From the NCBI GenBank assembly GCA_963833885.1, contig CAWHZU010000029.1, forward strand, positions 1-64,000: a stretch of 64,000 nucleotides of DNA, given 5' to 3'. Numbering within the stretch: the first letter of the stretch is position 1; every line of letters starts with the position of its first letter. The notes beneath the pieces were generated by a model, which saw only the letters and a program-made list of their open reading frames with translations, was not told the origin of the DNA and searched no databases. This document shows positions 42,746 through 51,600 of the stretch, piece by piece. This stretch comes from JASHPR01 sp963833885. GTDB taxonomy: Bacteria; Actinomycetota; Actinomycetes; Streptosporangiales; Streptosporangiaceae. The position numbers and the translations under genes were made by a program.

Positions 42746-44202
42746 TCGGGCTCGTCCCGTTGTCGGCTTGCAGGGTGCGTTCGAGGTCCTCCACTAGTGC
42801 CTCGAGCCGCCCGGCGGTGGCGGCCCACTGGGACTGCTCGGCCGCGAGCTGGTCCGCCGCCCCGCGGATCTGCTGGATCGCCGTGCCCACCTGATCGGCC
42901 GCCGACTTCTGCTGCTGCGTCGCCAGGATCGACTGCTCCAGCATCGTCGCCGTCGACGTCATCAGGCCACCGACCTCGCGAGCCTGACGAGTCCCGTCCT
43001 CGGTCGCCATGATCGTCGCGTTCGTCTCGTCCTGCACCCCGGTGATGATCACGCCGATCGAGCCAGTGGAATCCACCGACCGCTCCGCAAGCTTGCGCAC
43101 CTCGGCCGCCACCACCGCAAACCCCTTGCCCGCCTCCCCCGCCCGGGCCGCCTCGATCGCCGCATTCAGCGCCAGCAGGTTCGTCTGCGCCGCGATCTCG
43201 TTGATCAGCTCCAGGATCTCCCCGATCTTCTGCGCCCGCTCACCCAAAGACAGCGCCCGCTCGGCGATCGCCTCGACCTTCTCCTGCATGTCGCGCATCG
43301 TGTCACCGGTCCGCTCGGCGGCCTTCGCCATCGCGTGCGCGTTGTCGGCGATCGACCCTGCGGTCGCGGCCAGCTCCTCGATCGTGGCCGACGTCTCCGC
43401 CACCGCCGACGACTGCTCACTGCTCACCGCCTCGGCATTCTTCGCCGCCAGCCGCAGCTCACCAGTCACCTCACCCAGCACCGCCGACGTCGACCGAATC
43501 CGCGCCAGAAGGCTCGTCACGGTCGCTGAGCCGGCCGAGCGCCGCCGTCAGGTCCTGTTCCCGCTGGAAGGCGCGTTTGAGCAGCCGGACGGCAAAGATC
43601 GCGAATGCCACACCAGCGGCAACCGCGAGGACAATGGTGATGATGCCAATCGTCAGCGCCTGACTCGCCGCAGAGTCGGCTGACGCCTTCGCGTCATCCG
43701 CACTCTGGTTGTGCAGGCGATCGAGCACCTTCAGCGGTGGCACCACGCCGGGAGCAGCCGTCTCGAGCTGGATGACTGCGCCGGGAACGCGTGGATTCCC
43801 GTTTGCCTGCCGCGCCCCGTAGCGAGGTGTAAACGCCGTAGTATCGCGCCTCTGCTGCGACGGCCTGCGCCAGCGCCTGCGCCTCGCTGGCGTCGAGGAG
43901 GTCCGGACCTGCGCAACCAGCTGCCTGAACAGATCTCGTTACCGTGGTCACGGCGGCCGACGTCGCCGGTCCCGAGTGGGCGAGGCTGCGTGTCCAGGGC
44001 GTTGCGCTCTTCCCAGAACGTCGGTGATGAGCTGCACCGCGTTCTTCGCATCCGTGCGCTCGTCGAGCGCCGTGTATGCCCGGGAGAGCGCTACCTGGTA
44101 GCGCCAGATCGAAAGCGCACCCGCACCCCCGATCACCACGATGGCCGCCGCGCTCACCGCGGCGACGCGCCGCGCAGACTTACTCAGCAGGTGAATTGGC
44201 AT
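42746..44202 (-). pseudogene. Decayed methyl-accepting chemotaxis protein (tandem copy)
   Basis: The N-terminus starts normally at 44202 (MPIHLLSKSARRVAAVSAAA, membrane helix), but the sensor region changes frame several times around 44000-43750. The second helix (ALTIGIITIVLAVAAGVAFA) is in another frame, and the cytoplasmic signalling domain resumes in a third after about 10 extra bases near 43515-43525. The signalling domain itself (about 43508-42770) is open and almost identical to that of the next receptor, including EIAAQTNLLALNAAIEAARA. Its stop is lost and the frame runs over cheW. A complete product cannot be made without several frameshifts. Confidence 0.85.
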
Positions 44203-44999
44203 TTGCTCACGCGCTTCCCGTGGTCGCCCCGTTGGGGCCGCTCCCGTTGCCGACTTGGAGGGTGCGGTCGAGGTCGTCCACCAGCGCTTCGAGCCGCCCG
44301 GCGGTGGCGGCCCACTGGGACTGCTCGGCCGCGAGCTGGTCGGCCGCCCCGCGGATCTGCTGGATCGCCGTGCCCACCTGATCGGCCGCCGACTTCTGCT
44401 GCTGCGTCGCCAGGATCGACTGCTCCAGCATCGTCGCCGTCGACGTCATCAGGTCACCGACCTCGCGAGCCTGGCGAGTGCCATCCTCGGTCGCCATGAT
44501 CGTCGCGTTCGTCTCGTCCTGCACCCCGGTGATGATCACGCCGATCGAGCCGGTCGAGTGCACCGACCGCTCCGCGAGCTTGCGGACCTCGGCCGCCACC
44601 ACCGCAAACCCCTTGCCCGCCTCCCCGGCCCGCGCCGCCTCGATCGCCGCGTTCAGCGCGAGCAGGTTCGTCTGCGCCGCGATCTCGTTGATCAGCTCGA
44701 CGATCTCCCCGATCTTCTGCGCCCGCTCACCCAAAGACAGCGCCCGCTCGGCGATCGCCTCGACCTTCTCCTGCATGTCGCGCATGGTGTCACCGGCCCG
44801 CTCGGCCGCCTTCGCCATCGCATGCGCGTTGTCAGCGATCGAACCCGCGGTCGCGGCCAGCTCCTCGATCGTCGCCGACGTCTCCGCCACCGCCGACGAC
44901 TGCTCGCTGCTCACCGCCTCGGCGTTCTTCGCCGCCAGCCGCAGCTCACCAGTCACCTCACCCAGCACCGCCGACGTCGACCGGATCCGCGCCAGCAGG
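42762..44999 (-). repeat. About 745-bp near-identical direct repeat (MCP signalling domains)
   Basis: DNA at 42762-43508 and 44247-44999 is almost identical, coding the same hairpin signalling domain, while the flanking sensor regions have diverged. This suggests recent duplication or gene conversion. Confidence 0.85.
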
Positions 45000-45673
45000 T
45001 CGTTCAGTCGCTCTAGCGCCGCCGTCAGCTCCCGCTCCCGGTCGGCGGCGCGGCGCAGCAGCCGCAGCGCGTAGTACCCGAACGCGATGCCGGTCAAGAT
45101 CGCGAGGATCGCGGCGGCTATGCCGGTCGCGAGCGCCTGGTCTGCGGCGGAGCTGGCGTCCGCCGCTCCGGCGTTGGAACTCAGCGCCTCGAGGCGGCTC
45201 AGCTGGGTGAGCGGCTGCAGCACGCCGGGCTCGTGCGCGACGATGGCCTTGAGCGCCATCGCCTGACGGGCAGGGGTCGTGCCAGCATCTGCTCGCAGCG
45301 TCGTGAAAGCGGACTGCAGGGCCAGGTTTCCCCTCCCGGCCTGCTGCAGGAAGGCGAGCTCCCGGGGGGTCTCGGGGGTGACGGTCGCCGCGACCCGGGT
45401 GAACACCGGCTGCTGTCCCCTGATCTCGGCCAGCACCGCGGGCGACGGCGCGAGCAGGTACTCGTTCATCGCCTCCCGCTCGTGCCAGAAGATGCCGATG
45501 AGCGCCGTCGTGCTGGCGGCGTCGCTCTCCTCGTCCTGGGCTGCGTCCCACTTCGAGACGGCGGCCTCGTAGCGCCAGATCGTCAGCAAGACGGCGGCCG
45601 CGATTACGGCGACCGCCACCACGCTCACCACGGCCACACGGCGCTCCGACCTCGTCAGCAAGTTTTTCAGCAT
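44207..45673 (-). CDS. Methyl-accepting chemotaxis protein (chemoreceptor)
   Basis: A 488-residue receptor. Helix 1 is at about 13-33 (VAVVSVVAVAVIAAAVLLTI), an extracytoplasmic helical-bundle sensor of about 150 residues follows, then helix 2 near 185-208 (GIAAAILAILTGIAFGYYAL). The signalling domain has the conserved tip EIAAQTNLLALNAAIEAARA with GEAGKGFAVVAAEVRKLAERS. No clear HAMP domain is seen. It is the only intact receptor in the window and the first gene of the chemosensory operon. The sensor signal is unknown. Confidence 0.95.
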   Translation of the reverse strand: MLKNLLTRSERRVAVVSVVAVAVIAAAVLLTIWRYEAAVSKWDAAQDEESDAASTTALIGIFWHEREAMNEYLLAPSPAVLAEIRGQQPVFTRVAATVTPETPRELAFLQQAGRGNLALQSAFTTLRADAGTTPARQAMALKAIVAHEPGVLQPLTQLSRLEALSSNAGAADASSAADQALATGIAAAILAILTGIAFGYYALRLLRRAADRERELTAALERLNDLLARIRSTSAVLGEVTGELRLAAKNAEAVSSEQSSAVAETSATIEELAATAGSIADNAHAMAKAAERAGDTMRDMQEKVEAIAERALSLGERAQKIGEIVELINEIAAQTNLLALNAAIEAARAGEAGKGFAVVAAEVRKLAERSVHSTGSIGVIITGVQDETNATIMATEDGTRQAREVGDLMTSTATMLEQSILATQQQKSAADQVGTAIQQIRGAADQLAAEQSQWAATAGRLEALVDDLDRTLQVGNGSGPNGATTGSA

Positions 45674-45816
45674 TCAGTTGTGTGCTTTCTTCCCGGTTTG
45701 TGCTTGCGATCTCCGCGGATTGACCTCGCGGACGGCTTACCCGCCAATAACAGATATGTACCAAGCTGGAACGCTCAGTAGCGGGGAGCGATCTCCCAGG
45801 GCAATAGACAAGAAAC

Positions 45817-46683
45817 TTGACTAGCAAGGCTTTTGCCGATAGCGTCCCCGGCGTGACCGAGAGCGACTGGGGCGAGCTTGCCACCCCTGCCCTGATGCGA
45901 TCTGCCCGCGGGGCGTACGCGCAATCCATCCGGGCGCAGCTGCACGCGATCGGGATTGACGACCTGCCGAGGAACGGCTCGTTCATCCTGGCCGGGATCG
46001 ACGCCGCGGGCGGGCCGAGGCACGATCTGCCGTCCGAGCTGGGGGTGACCAAGCAGGCAGTGAGCCAGGTAATCGACCTTCTGGTCAACAGGGGCTATCT
46101 GGAACGCGAGCCTGACCCCGACGACCGCCGCCGGGTCCGCCTCGAGCTGACCGACCGCGGCGAAGACGCGGTGGCCGCGGTGCTGCGCGGGGTGGAGGCG
46201 ATCGACCGCCAGCTCGAAGAGGTCGTGTCGCCGGAACAGGTCAGCGCCTTGAGATCGGTGCTCAGCGCGCTGACCGACATCAAGCACACCGACATCGCCA
46301 CCGGGGCGGGCCGGGCCAGGCCAGCCCGGCAGCTACGCCGGTTCAGCCCCATCTTCCCCGTGCGCGACCTCAAAGCGGCACTGGCCCACTACGCCACGCT
46401 CGGTTTCAAGACGATCCGTTACGAAGACGGCGACGACTACGGCTTCGCGAACCGGGACGGCATCGGCGTGCACCTGGCCGCTCACCCCGGCCACGACCGG
46501 CAGCGGCCGGGCTCGGCCTATCTCTACGTGCGCGACGCCGCCGCCCTGTACCAGGAGTGGAACAGGCCCGGGATCGCTGGCCACACTCATCCAGCCGAGC
46601 CGACCCCGTACGGAATGCGCGAGGGCTCACACACCGACCCGGATGGCAACCTGATCCGTTTCGGCTCCCCGATCAAGGAGTGA
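45817..46683 (+). CDS. MarR-type regulator fused to a VOC (glyoxalase/bleomycin-resistance) domain
   Basis: A 288-residue fusion (from TTG 45817; GTG 45853 is an alternative). Residues about 25-165 form a MarR winged helix (LPSELGVTKQAVSQVIDLLV, then the wing DPDDRRRVRLELTDRG). Residues about 175-288 form a VOC domain (FSPIFPVRDLKAALAHYATL, SAYLYVRDAAALYQEW, HTDPDGNLIRFGSP) like glyoxalase/bleomycin-resistance proteins. The VOC half may serve as ligand sensor or drug-binding domain for the regulator. It is divergent from the receptor operon with 143 bp between. Confidence 0.88.
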   Translation: MTSKAFADSVPGVTESDWGELATPALMRSARGAYAQSIRAQLHAIGIDDLPRNGSFILAGIDAAGGPRHDLPSELGVTKQAVSQVIDLLVNRGYLEREPDPDDRRRVRLELTDRGEDAVAAVLRGVEAIDRQLEEVVSPEQVSALRSVLSALTDIKHTDIATGAGRARPARQLRRFSPIFPVRDLKAALAHYATLGFKTIRYEDGDDYGFANRDGIGVHLAAHPGHDRQRPGSAYLYVRDAAALYQEWNRPGIAGHTHPAEPTPYGMREGSHTDPDGNLIRFGSPIKE

Positions 46684-46730
46684 ATTTCCCCGATCACGGG
46701 TCCGGCCCGCCATCCGATCGCGGGCACGAC

Positions 46731-47255
46731 AGCACAGCGCCAGAGCTTACGCTGGCTGCGGAGCAAGCCTCTTCGATCGCGGATGTTGAGGCTGCTCGGG
46801 CTAAAGAGTTCAGGTGGCCGACGCGCGAGCATACGGACCGCACTTTACAATTACGGTATTGACACTAACCACTTCTGCACTTTTCCCGCAACACTGGCGT
46901 GCGGGAAAGGCCGTGCGAGCAGTTTGGTCGCGACACGCTCGCTGAGGCAGCCAAAGACTCAGCCAGCATGCGCCAGATCCTCGGACGCCTAGGGGTTCCT
47001 GAGCACGGGCGAACTCGTAACGACGTCAGGCGCCAGCTTAGAGCACACGCTATCGCCGAACCGACTCGCTACCGGCGCCTGGAACTCGATGAGTCAACCC
47101 TACGACTTGCAACTGCTTCATCACACTCAGTCGCGGAGGTGCTCCGCTTGCCTTGGAACGAGACGAACCGGCGCCGAGTTTTACGAGGCCTCGGACGCCA
47201 CAACACAGATACCTCTCATTTTCGGCGCCAGCTGACCAGTACGGCTATCCAATAG
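46731..47255 (+). pseudogene. Frameshifted remnant of an HNH-associated repeat protein
   Basis: Three copies of a roughly 50-residue motif of the kind found at the N-terminus of actinobacterial HNH endonucleases are visible, spread over different frames: ELTLAAEQASSIADVEAARA followed out of frame by NYGIDTNHF (46849-46875); DTLAEAAKDSASMRQILGRL; and STLRLATASSHSVAEVLRLP ending NTDTSHF near 47222. At least two frameshifts separate the first motif from the rest. Base composition is lower in GC than the neighbours. No HNH nuclease core remains. Confidence 0.55.
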
Positions 47256-47420
47256 CGCACATTGGACCCGGAAGGAATTTTTATTGAGCTGCCGACGGGT
47301 TCAAACCGAATCCCTGGATCGGTGCTACGTCGCGCCCTTATCCCTAATTGCCACTCTCAGACAGAGACGTTCGCGGGGCGGAACCGATCGCCAGGCCGCA
47401 AGCCAGCTGTCGTCCGATAG

Positions 47421-47504
47421 TGCGGGCGGGGGGACTCGAACCCCCACGGTGTTGCCACCAACAGGACCTAAACCTGCCGCGTATTCCAATTTCGCCACAC
47501 CCGC
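47421..47504 (-). tRNA. tRNA-Leu (anticodon UAG)
   Basis: An 84-nt cloverleaf with acceptor stem GCGGGTG/CGCCCGC, discriminator A, anticodon loop TTTAGGT (UAG, reading CUA/CUN), a long variable arm typical of class II tRNAs (GTTGGTGGCAACACC) and T-loop GGTTCGAGTCC. The 3' CCA is not encoded. Confidence 0.95.
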
Positions 47505-47736
47505 TAAAATGTACATGGCCTCATAGCTCCTGGCTGTGACATAGAAACTGGGTCGCCAGGGCGCTCGATTCGATCTTCCCCTATATTGCCACTTAACTCC
47601 AGGGTCATGCTGGCTGATAACGGTCGCGCTGTCGCTGGCCATTCCCTCGATGGGGTTCACTCATACGCGGCTCATCGCGCGCTACGCGTTCGCCGACAAG
47701 ATGGAGCCAGTAATCATGCCGCCAGGTGTGCCTTTC
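47505..47736. other. Intergenic stretch between tRNA-Leu and bcp
   Basis: About 230 bp of lower-GC DNA with no convincing gene. It may be residual DNA of a tRNA-linked insertion, but no attachment-site repeat of the tRNA 3' end was found in the window. Confidence 0.3.
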
Positions 47737-48207
47737 TCAGATTCCTAGGTCCTTGAGCAGGCGGGCGACGTGGCCGGTGGCCTTGACGCCGTAGTACGCC
47801 TTCTCGACCTTGCCGTCCTCGTCGATCACGAACGTGGACCTGATCACGCCGACCGTGGTCTTCCCGTACATCATCTTCTCGCCGAACGCACCGTAGGCCT
47901 TGAGCACCTCGCGGCCCGGATCCGAGAGCAACGGGAATGTTAGGCCCTCCTTGTCCCGGAACCTGGCCAGTTTCGCGGGCGAGTCGGGGGAAATCCCGAG
48001 CACCGTGAGTCCGGCGCCGGACAGATCGCTCCTGCTGTCGCGGAAGTCACAGGCCTGCTTCGTGCAGCCGGGCGTCATCGCGGCCGGATAGAAGTAGATG
48101 ATCACGTGCTGCCCGCGCAGCGCGGAGAGGCTGACCTCGTTGCCGTCGGCGTCCGGCAGGGTGAAGTCGGGCGCCGGATCACCGGGCGCCAGCCGTTCGT
48201 CGGTCAT
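47737..48207 (-). CDS. bcp: Thioredoxin-dependent peroxiredoxin (Bcp/PrxQ type)
   Basis: A 156-residue peroxiredoxin reducing peroxides. The peroxidatic Cys is in AAMTPGCTKQACDFRD, with the resolving Cys five residues later as in the PrxQ class. The fold is otherwise complete (GDPAPDFTLPDADGNEVSLS ... STFVIDEDGKVEKAY). It is divergent from the lipoprotein gene at 48307. Confidence 0.96.
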   Translation of the reverse strand: MTDERLAPGDPAPDFTLPDADGNEVSLSALRGQHVIIYFYPAAMTPGCTKQACDFRDSRSDLSGAGLTVLGISPDSPAKLARFRDKEGLTFPLLSDPGREVLKAYGAFGEKMMYGKTTVGVIRSTFVIDEDGKVEKAYYGVKATGHVARLLKDLGI

Positions 48208-48306
48208 GTGCTCCTGCTCCTTCGCTGACGGCAGCCTGGCCGTACCGGCGGTACCGGTCGCACCAACGTTACCGGGCCCCGGCCACAGGCCGGCTAGCCT
48301 GCCGCC

Positions 48307-49161
48307 ATGACGCTGGTTTCGGCCGATTCGCCCGTTACCGCCGCCGGGCGCCGGGGGCGGCGTGCCGCCGCGTTTGCGCTCTGCGCCGGGGCATTCGCCT
48401 TAGTGGCCTCGGTCGCGGGCTGCGGGTCGTCGGCGGCACCGATGACCCCGCGCACGGCGATCAGCCTGGCCGCGGACAAGACCCAGAGCGTGACCTCCAT
48501 GGCAGCCACGTTCTCCGAACAGATCACCGGCACCGTGGCCGAGGCCACGTCCGGCACGGTTAAGGTGCAGATGAAGCCGCTGCTCGTGAAGGTGGACGCG
48601 ACCGCGTCGGCCAACGGGCAGACGTTCCCGATCGACGAGATCGTGTCGGCCAAGGCCCTGTACCTGAGCTCAAGCATTCTTTCCGTGTTCAACGGCCAGA
48701 CCGGCAAGGCGTGGTTCGAGATCCCGTTCGCCAGCCTGTCCGGAAACTTCGGAACCAGCCTCACCGGCCTGCTGCAGGACGTGCCGAACGGGAACCCGCT
48801 GACCCAGACCAAGATGCTCGCCGCCGCCAAGAACGTCCGGTCGCTGGGAACGCAGGTCGTCAACGGGGTGCGGACCACGCACTACACGGGCAGCTTCACG
48901 GCCTCGGCCGCGCTCGCCTCGCTGTCGCCGGCGCTGCGCAAGCAGGTGGCGCCGCTGCTGAAGATGGTGTCAGGCAACATTCAGTTCAGTGCCTGGATCG
49001 ACGCTCAGCACGTGGTGCGACGGGTCACCGAGGTCGAGACCGTCGGCGGCGAAACCGTGCACTCGACCATCAACGTCACGTCCGTCAACCGGCCGGTGCA
49101 CGTTACGCCGCCGCCTGCGAGTGAGACGGTCGTGCCCAAGAGCGATCCTGGCGGCATGTAA
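48307..49161 (+). CDS. Secreted lipoprotein, LppX/LprG-like (copy 1)
   Basis: A 284-residue lipoprotein with a basic N-terminus, hydrophobic core and lipobox (VASVAGC, Cys near 38). The mature part, with its T/S-rich beta strands (VTSMAATFSEQITGTVAEAT, GVRTTHYTGSF, ISAWIDAQHVVRR-like strand), resembles the LppX_LprAFG fold that binds lipids in mycobacteria. It is followed 53 bp later by a paralogue of the same length. Confidence 0.85.
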   Translation: MTLVSADSPVTAAGRRGRRAAAFALCAGAFALVASVAGCGSSAAPMTPRTAISLAADKTQSVTSMAATFSEQITGTVAEATSGTVKVQMKPLLVKVDATASANGQTFPIDEIVSAKALYLSSSILSVFNGQTGKAWFEIPFASLSGNFGTSLTGLLQDVPNGNPLTQTKMLAAAKNVRSLGTQVVNGVRTTHYTGSFTASAALASLSPALRKQVAPLLKMVSGNIQFSAWIDAQHVVRRVTEVETVGGETVHSTINVTSVNRPVHVTPPPASETVVPKSDPGGM

Positions 49162-49214
49162 CGATTTGCCCTGTATAGGCTGAACGCACGCTGAATGTCA
49201 GCTAACCTCCCGCC

Positions 49215-50051
49215 ATGAACGGGCTCTCCTTTAGCGTGGCTGGTCGGCGTGCGCGCGCCGCCTCCGTTGCTTTCTGCGCCGGGATCCTGGCGCTCGTCGC
49301 CGGATGCTCCGCCGGCGCCACGTCCTCGACCGGCGCGTCGGCCAAGCCGACCAGCCCGCGGACCGCCCTCCTCCTGGCCGCCGAGCAGACCGGGCAGCTC
49401 CACACGATGGCCGCGTCGTACTCGGCGCAGACCAACGGCAGCCAGACCCTCGCGAGCACGATCCTCGTTCAGTACAAGCCGGCCTTGCTGATCGAGGCCG
49501 TGGCGAACGTCGAAGCCAGCGGTCAGTCGCTGCACCTGACGGAGATCGTGTCCAGCAAGGCCATATACCTCAAGACGTCCGAGCTGTCCAAGGAGGCTGG
49601 CAAGCCCTGGGTCGAGATCCCGTTCTCCGGCCTGAAGGGCAATGACGGCGCGCTCCTCTCGCAGCTGCTGCAGGACGTGCAGAACAACAATCCCCAGCAG
49701 CAGGCCAAGATGCTGACCGCGTCAAAGAACGTGCGCTCGCTCGGGACTTTCGCGATCGACGGGGTCCGCACCACGGAGTACACGGGCAGCTACACGACCG
49801 CCTCCGCCCTGGCCGTGCTCTCGCCCAGTCAGCGCAAGGTGCTCGGGCCCGAGCTGAAGCAGCTCACCGGCGCGATCCGCTTCTCCGACTGGATCGACGC
49901 CCAGCACCACGTCCGCAAGACCGTCATCACCGAGACGGTCAGCGGGCAGCAGATCACGCTGACCACGAACACCACCGCCATCAACCAGCCGGTCAACATC
50001 AAGCTGCCGCCGCGGCGGCGAGTGGCCCTGATTCCCGCCGGGTCGCTTTAG
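49215..50051 (+). CDS. Secreted lipoprotein, LppX/LprG-like (copy 2)
   Basis: A 278-residue paralogue of the preceding lipoprotein, with lipobox ILALVAGC and matching blocks (EIVSSKAIYLKTSELS, PWVEIPFSGLKGN, MLTASKNVRSLGTFAIDGVR, TTEYTGSYTT). The pair arose by tandem duplication and has diverged well beyond recent copies. It converges on rdgB across an 18-bp tandem repeat. Confidence 0.85.
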   Translation: MNGLSFSVAGRRARAASVAFCAGILALVAGCSAGATSSTGASAKPTSPRTALLLAAEQTGQLHTMAASYSAQTNGSQTLASTILVQYKPALLIEAVANVEASGQSLHLTEIVSSKAIYLKTSELSKEAGKPWVEIPFSGLKGNDGALLSQLLQDVQNNNPQQQAKMLTASKNVRSLGTFAIDGVRTTEYTGSYTTASALAVLSPSQRKVLGPELKQLTGAIRFSDWIDAQHHVRKTVITETVSGQQITLTTNTTAINQPVNIKLPPRRRVALIPAGSL

Positions 50052-50120
50052 GCCACCGGGCCGCGCTGGGCCACCGGGCCGCTCTGGGCCACCAGGCCGC
50101 TAGACCGCCGGGCCGCTAGC
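50051..50120. repeat. 18-bp tandem repeat, about four copies
   Basis: Units of the type GGCCACCGGGCCGCTCTG are repeated head to tail between the convergent lipoprotein and rdgB genes, starting at the last base of the lipoprotein stop codon. Confidence 0.75.
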
Positions 50121-50754
50121 CCAGCATCGCGGCGATGATCGGGGCGAGCGCGCGCAGCGCCCTGCCTCGGTGGCTGATCGCGTCCTTGGCGGCCGGGTCC
50201 ATCTCGGCCGTGGTCATTTCCGACCGGTCGGGGACGAAGATCGGGTCGTAGCCGAACCCGTTGGTCCCCCGCGGCTCGCGGATCAGCCGCCCGGACACGA
50301 TGCCTTCGCTGACGTGTTCCTTGCCCGACGGCAGGACCAGGGCGGCGGCGCAGACGAACTGCGCGCCGCGCCGCTCGTCGGGCACGTCGGAAAGCTGGCC
50401 AAGGACCAGCCGCAGGTTGGCCTCGTCGTCACCGTGCCGGCCGGACCAGCGCGCCGACAGCACGCCTGGCATCCCGTTCAAGGCGTCGACGCAGAGGCCC
50501 GAGTCGTCGGCGACCGCGGGCAGGCCGGTGAACTCCGCTATTGCCCTGGCCTTGAGCAGCGCGTTCTCGTCGAAGGTCGCCCCGGTCTCGGCCACGTCGG
50601 GTGCCCCGGGGAACTCGCCGAGCCCGGCAAGCTCCACCTCGACCCGGCCAGCCTCGAGGATCCTGGTCAGCTCGACCAGCTTGTGCTGGTTGGCGGTGGC
50701 CAGGACCAGCCGGGGTCGCCCGGGCTCGCGGTCGGCGTCACGTTCCAGGCTCAT
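50116..50754 (-). CDS. rdgB: RdgB/HAM1-type non-canonical purine NTP pyrophosphatase
   Basis: A 212-residue house-cleaning enzyme hydrolysing dITP, ITP and XTP. It shows LVLATANQHKLVEL at the N-terminus, VADDSGLCVDALNGMPGVLS and RGTNGFGYDPIF. ATG at 50754 overlaps the rph stop (ATGA), the usual actinomycete rph-rdgB arrangement. Confidence 0.96.
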   Translation of the reverse strand: MSLERDADREPGRPRLVLATANQHKLVELTRILEAGRVEVELAGLGEFPGAPDVAETGATFDENALLKARAIAEFTGLPAVADDSGLCVDALNGMPGVLSARWSGRHGDDEANLRLVLGQLSDVPDERRGAQFVCAAALVLPSGKEHVSEGIVSGRLIREPRGTNGFGYDPIFVPDRSEMTTAEMDPAAKDAISHRGRALRALAPIIAAMLG

Positions 50755-51473
50755 GTCTTGGACAGCGCCTCGCGCTGCAGCCTGGTCAGATCCGCGCAAC
50801 CGGTGACTGCCAGCCCGAGCAGCTCGTCGAGCAGCTCGCGGCCGAACGGCTCGCGTTCCGCGGTGCCCTGGACCTCCACGAAGCGGCCGTCGCCGGTGCA
50901 GACCACGTTCATGTCGGTGTCCGCGGCGACGTCCTCCTCGTAGCACAGGTCCAGCCTGGGCTGCCCGGCCACGATCCCCACGCTGACCGCGGCGACCGAC
51001 GCGACGAGCGGGTCGCCCTTCGTCCGCTTGCGGCCGCGCAGCCAGGAGATCGCGTCCGCCAGCGCCACGTAGCCGCCGGTGATCGCCGCGGTGCGGGTGC
51101 CGCCGTCGGCCTGCAGCACGTCGCAGTCGATGGTGATCGTGTTGTCGCCCAGCGCCTTGGGGTCCACGCAGGCCCGCAGCGACCTGCCCACCAGGCGGGA
51201 GATCTCCATCGTGCGGCCGCCGAGCCGGCCCTTGACCGACTCGCGCTCGCCGCGCGTGTTCGTGGCCCGCGGCAGCATCGCGTACTCGGCGGTGACCCAG
51301 CCGAGCCCGCTGCCCCGGCGCCATCGCGGCAGCTCCTCGGCGACGCTGGCCGCGCAGAGCACGCGGGTGGCGCCGAACTCAACGAGCACGGATCCCTCGG
51401 CGTGATCGAGCCAGCCCCTGGTGATCTTTACCTCTCGCAGCTGATCGGGGCTGCGCCCGTCTGGTCGCGACAT
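50751..51473 (-). CDS. rph: Ribonuclease PH
   Basis: A 240-residue phosphorolytic 3'-5' exoribonuclease maturing tRNA 3' ends. Family motifs include MSRPDGRSPDQLREV, MLPRATNTRGERE, SRLVGRSLRACVD and the catalytic acidic stretch TIDCDVLQADGGTRTAAITG. It is coupled to rdgB and divergent from the PhyH gene at 51601. Confidence 0.97.
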   Translation of the reverse strand: MSRPDGRSPDQLREVKITRGWLDHAEGSVLVEFGATRVLCAASVAEELPRWRRGSGLGWVTAEYAMLPRATNTRGERESVKGRLGGRTMEISRLVGRSLRACVDPKALGDNTITIDCDVLQADGGTRTAAITGGYVALADAISWLRGRKRTKGDPLVASVAAVSVGIVAGQPRLDLCYEEDVAADTDMNVVCTGDGRFVEVQGTAEREPFGRELLDELLGLAVTGCADLTRLQREALSKT

Positions 51474-51600
51474 GCGCGCCAGCGTACCCGGGGATTACCC
51501 CGAACCGAGACTCAGGAATTAGCGGCATAACACGTCTTATATCTACAAAGCAGGCTCGGCGCGCAGGCCAAGCCAGCCCGATCCCCGCGAGGAGCATCTG

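Noticed and set aside
33316..45673. A classical motility chemotaxis operon
   Set aside because: No cheY, cheZ, cheC or flagellar gene is present, and the downstream genes are glycan enzymes.
47284..47526. Small plus-strand proteins across the tRNA region
   Set aside because: They run through the tRNA-Leu gene and are chance frames.
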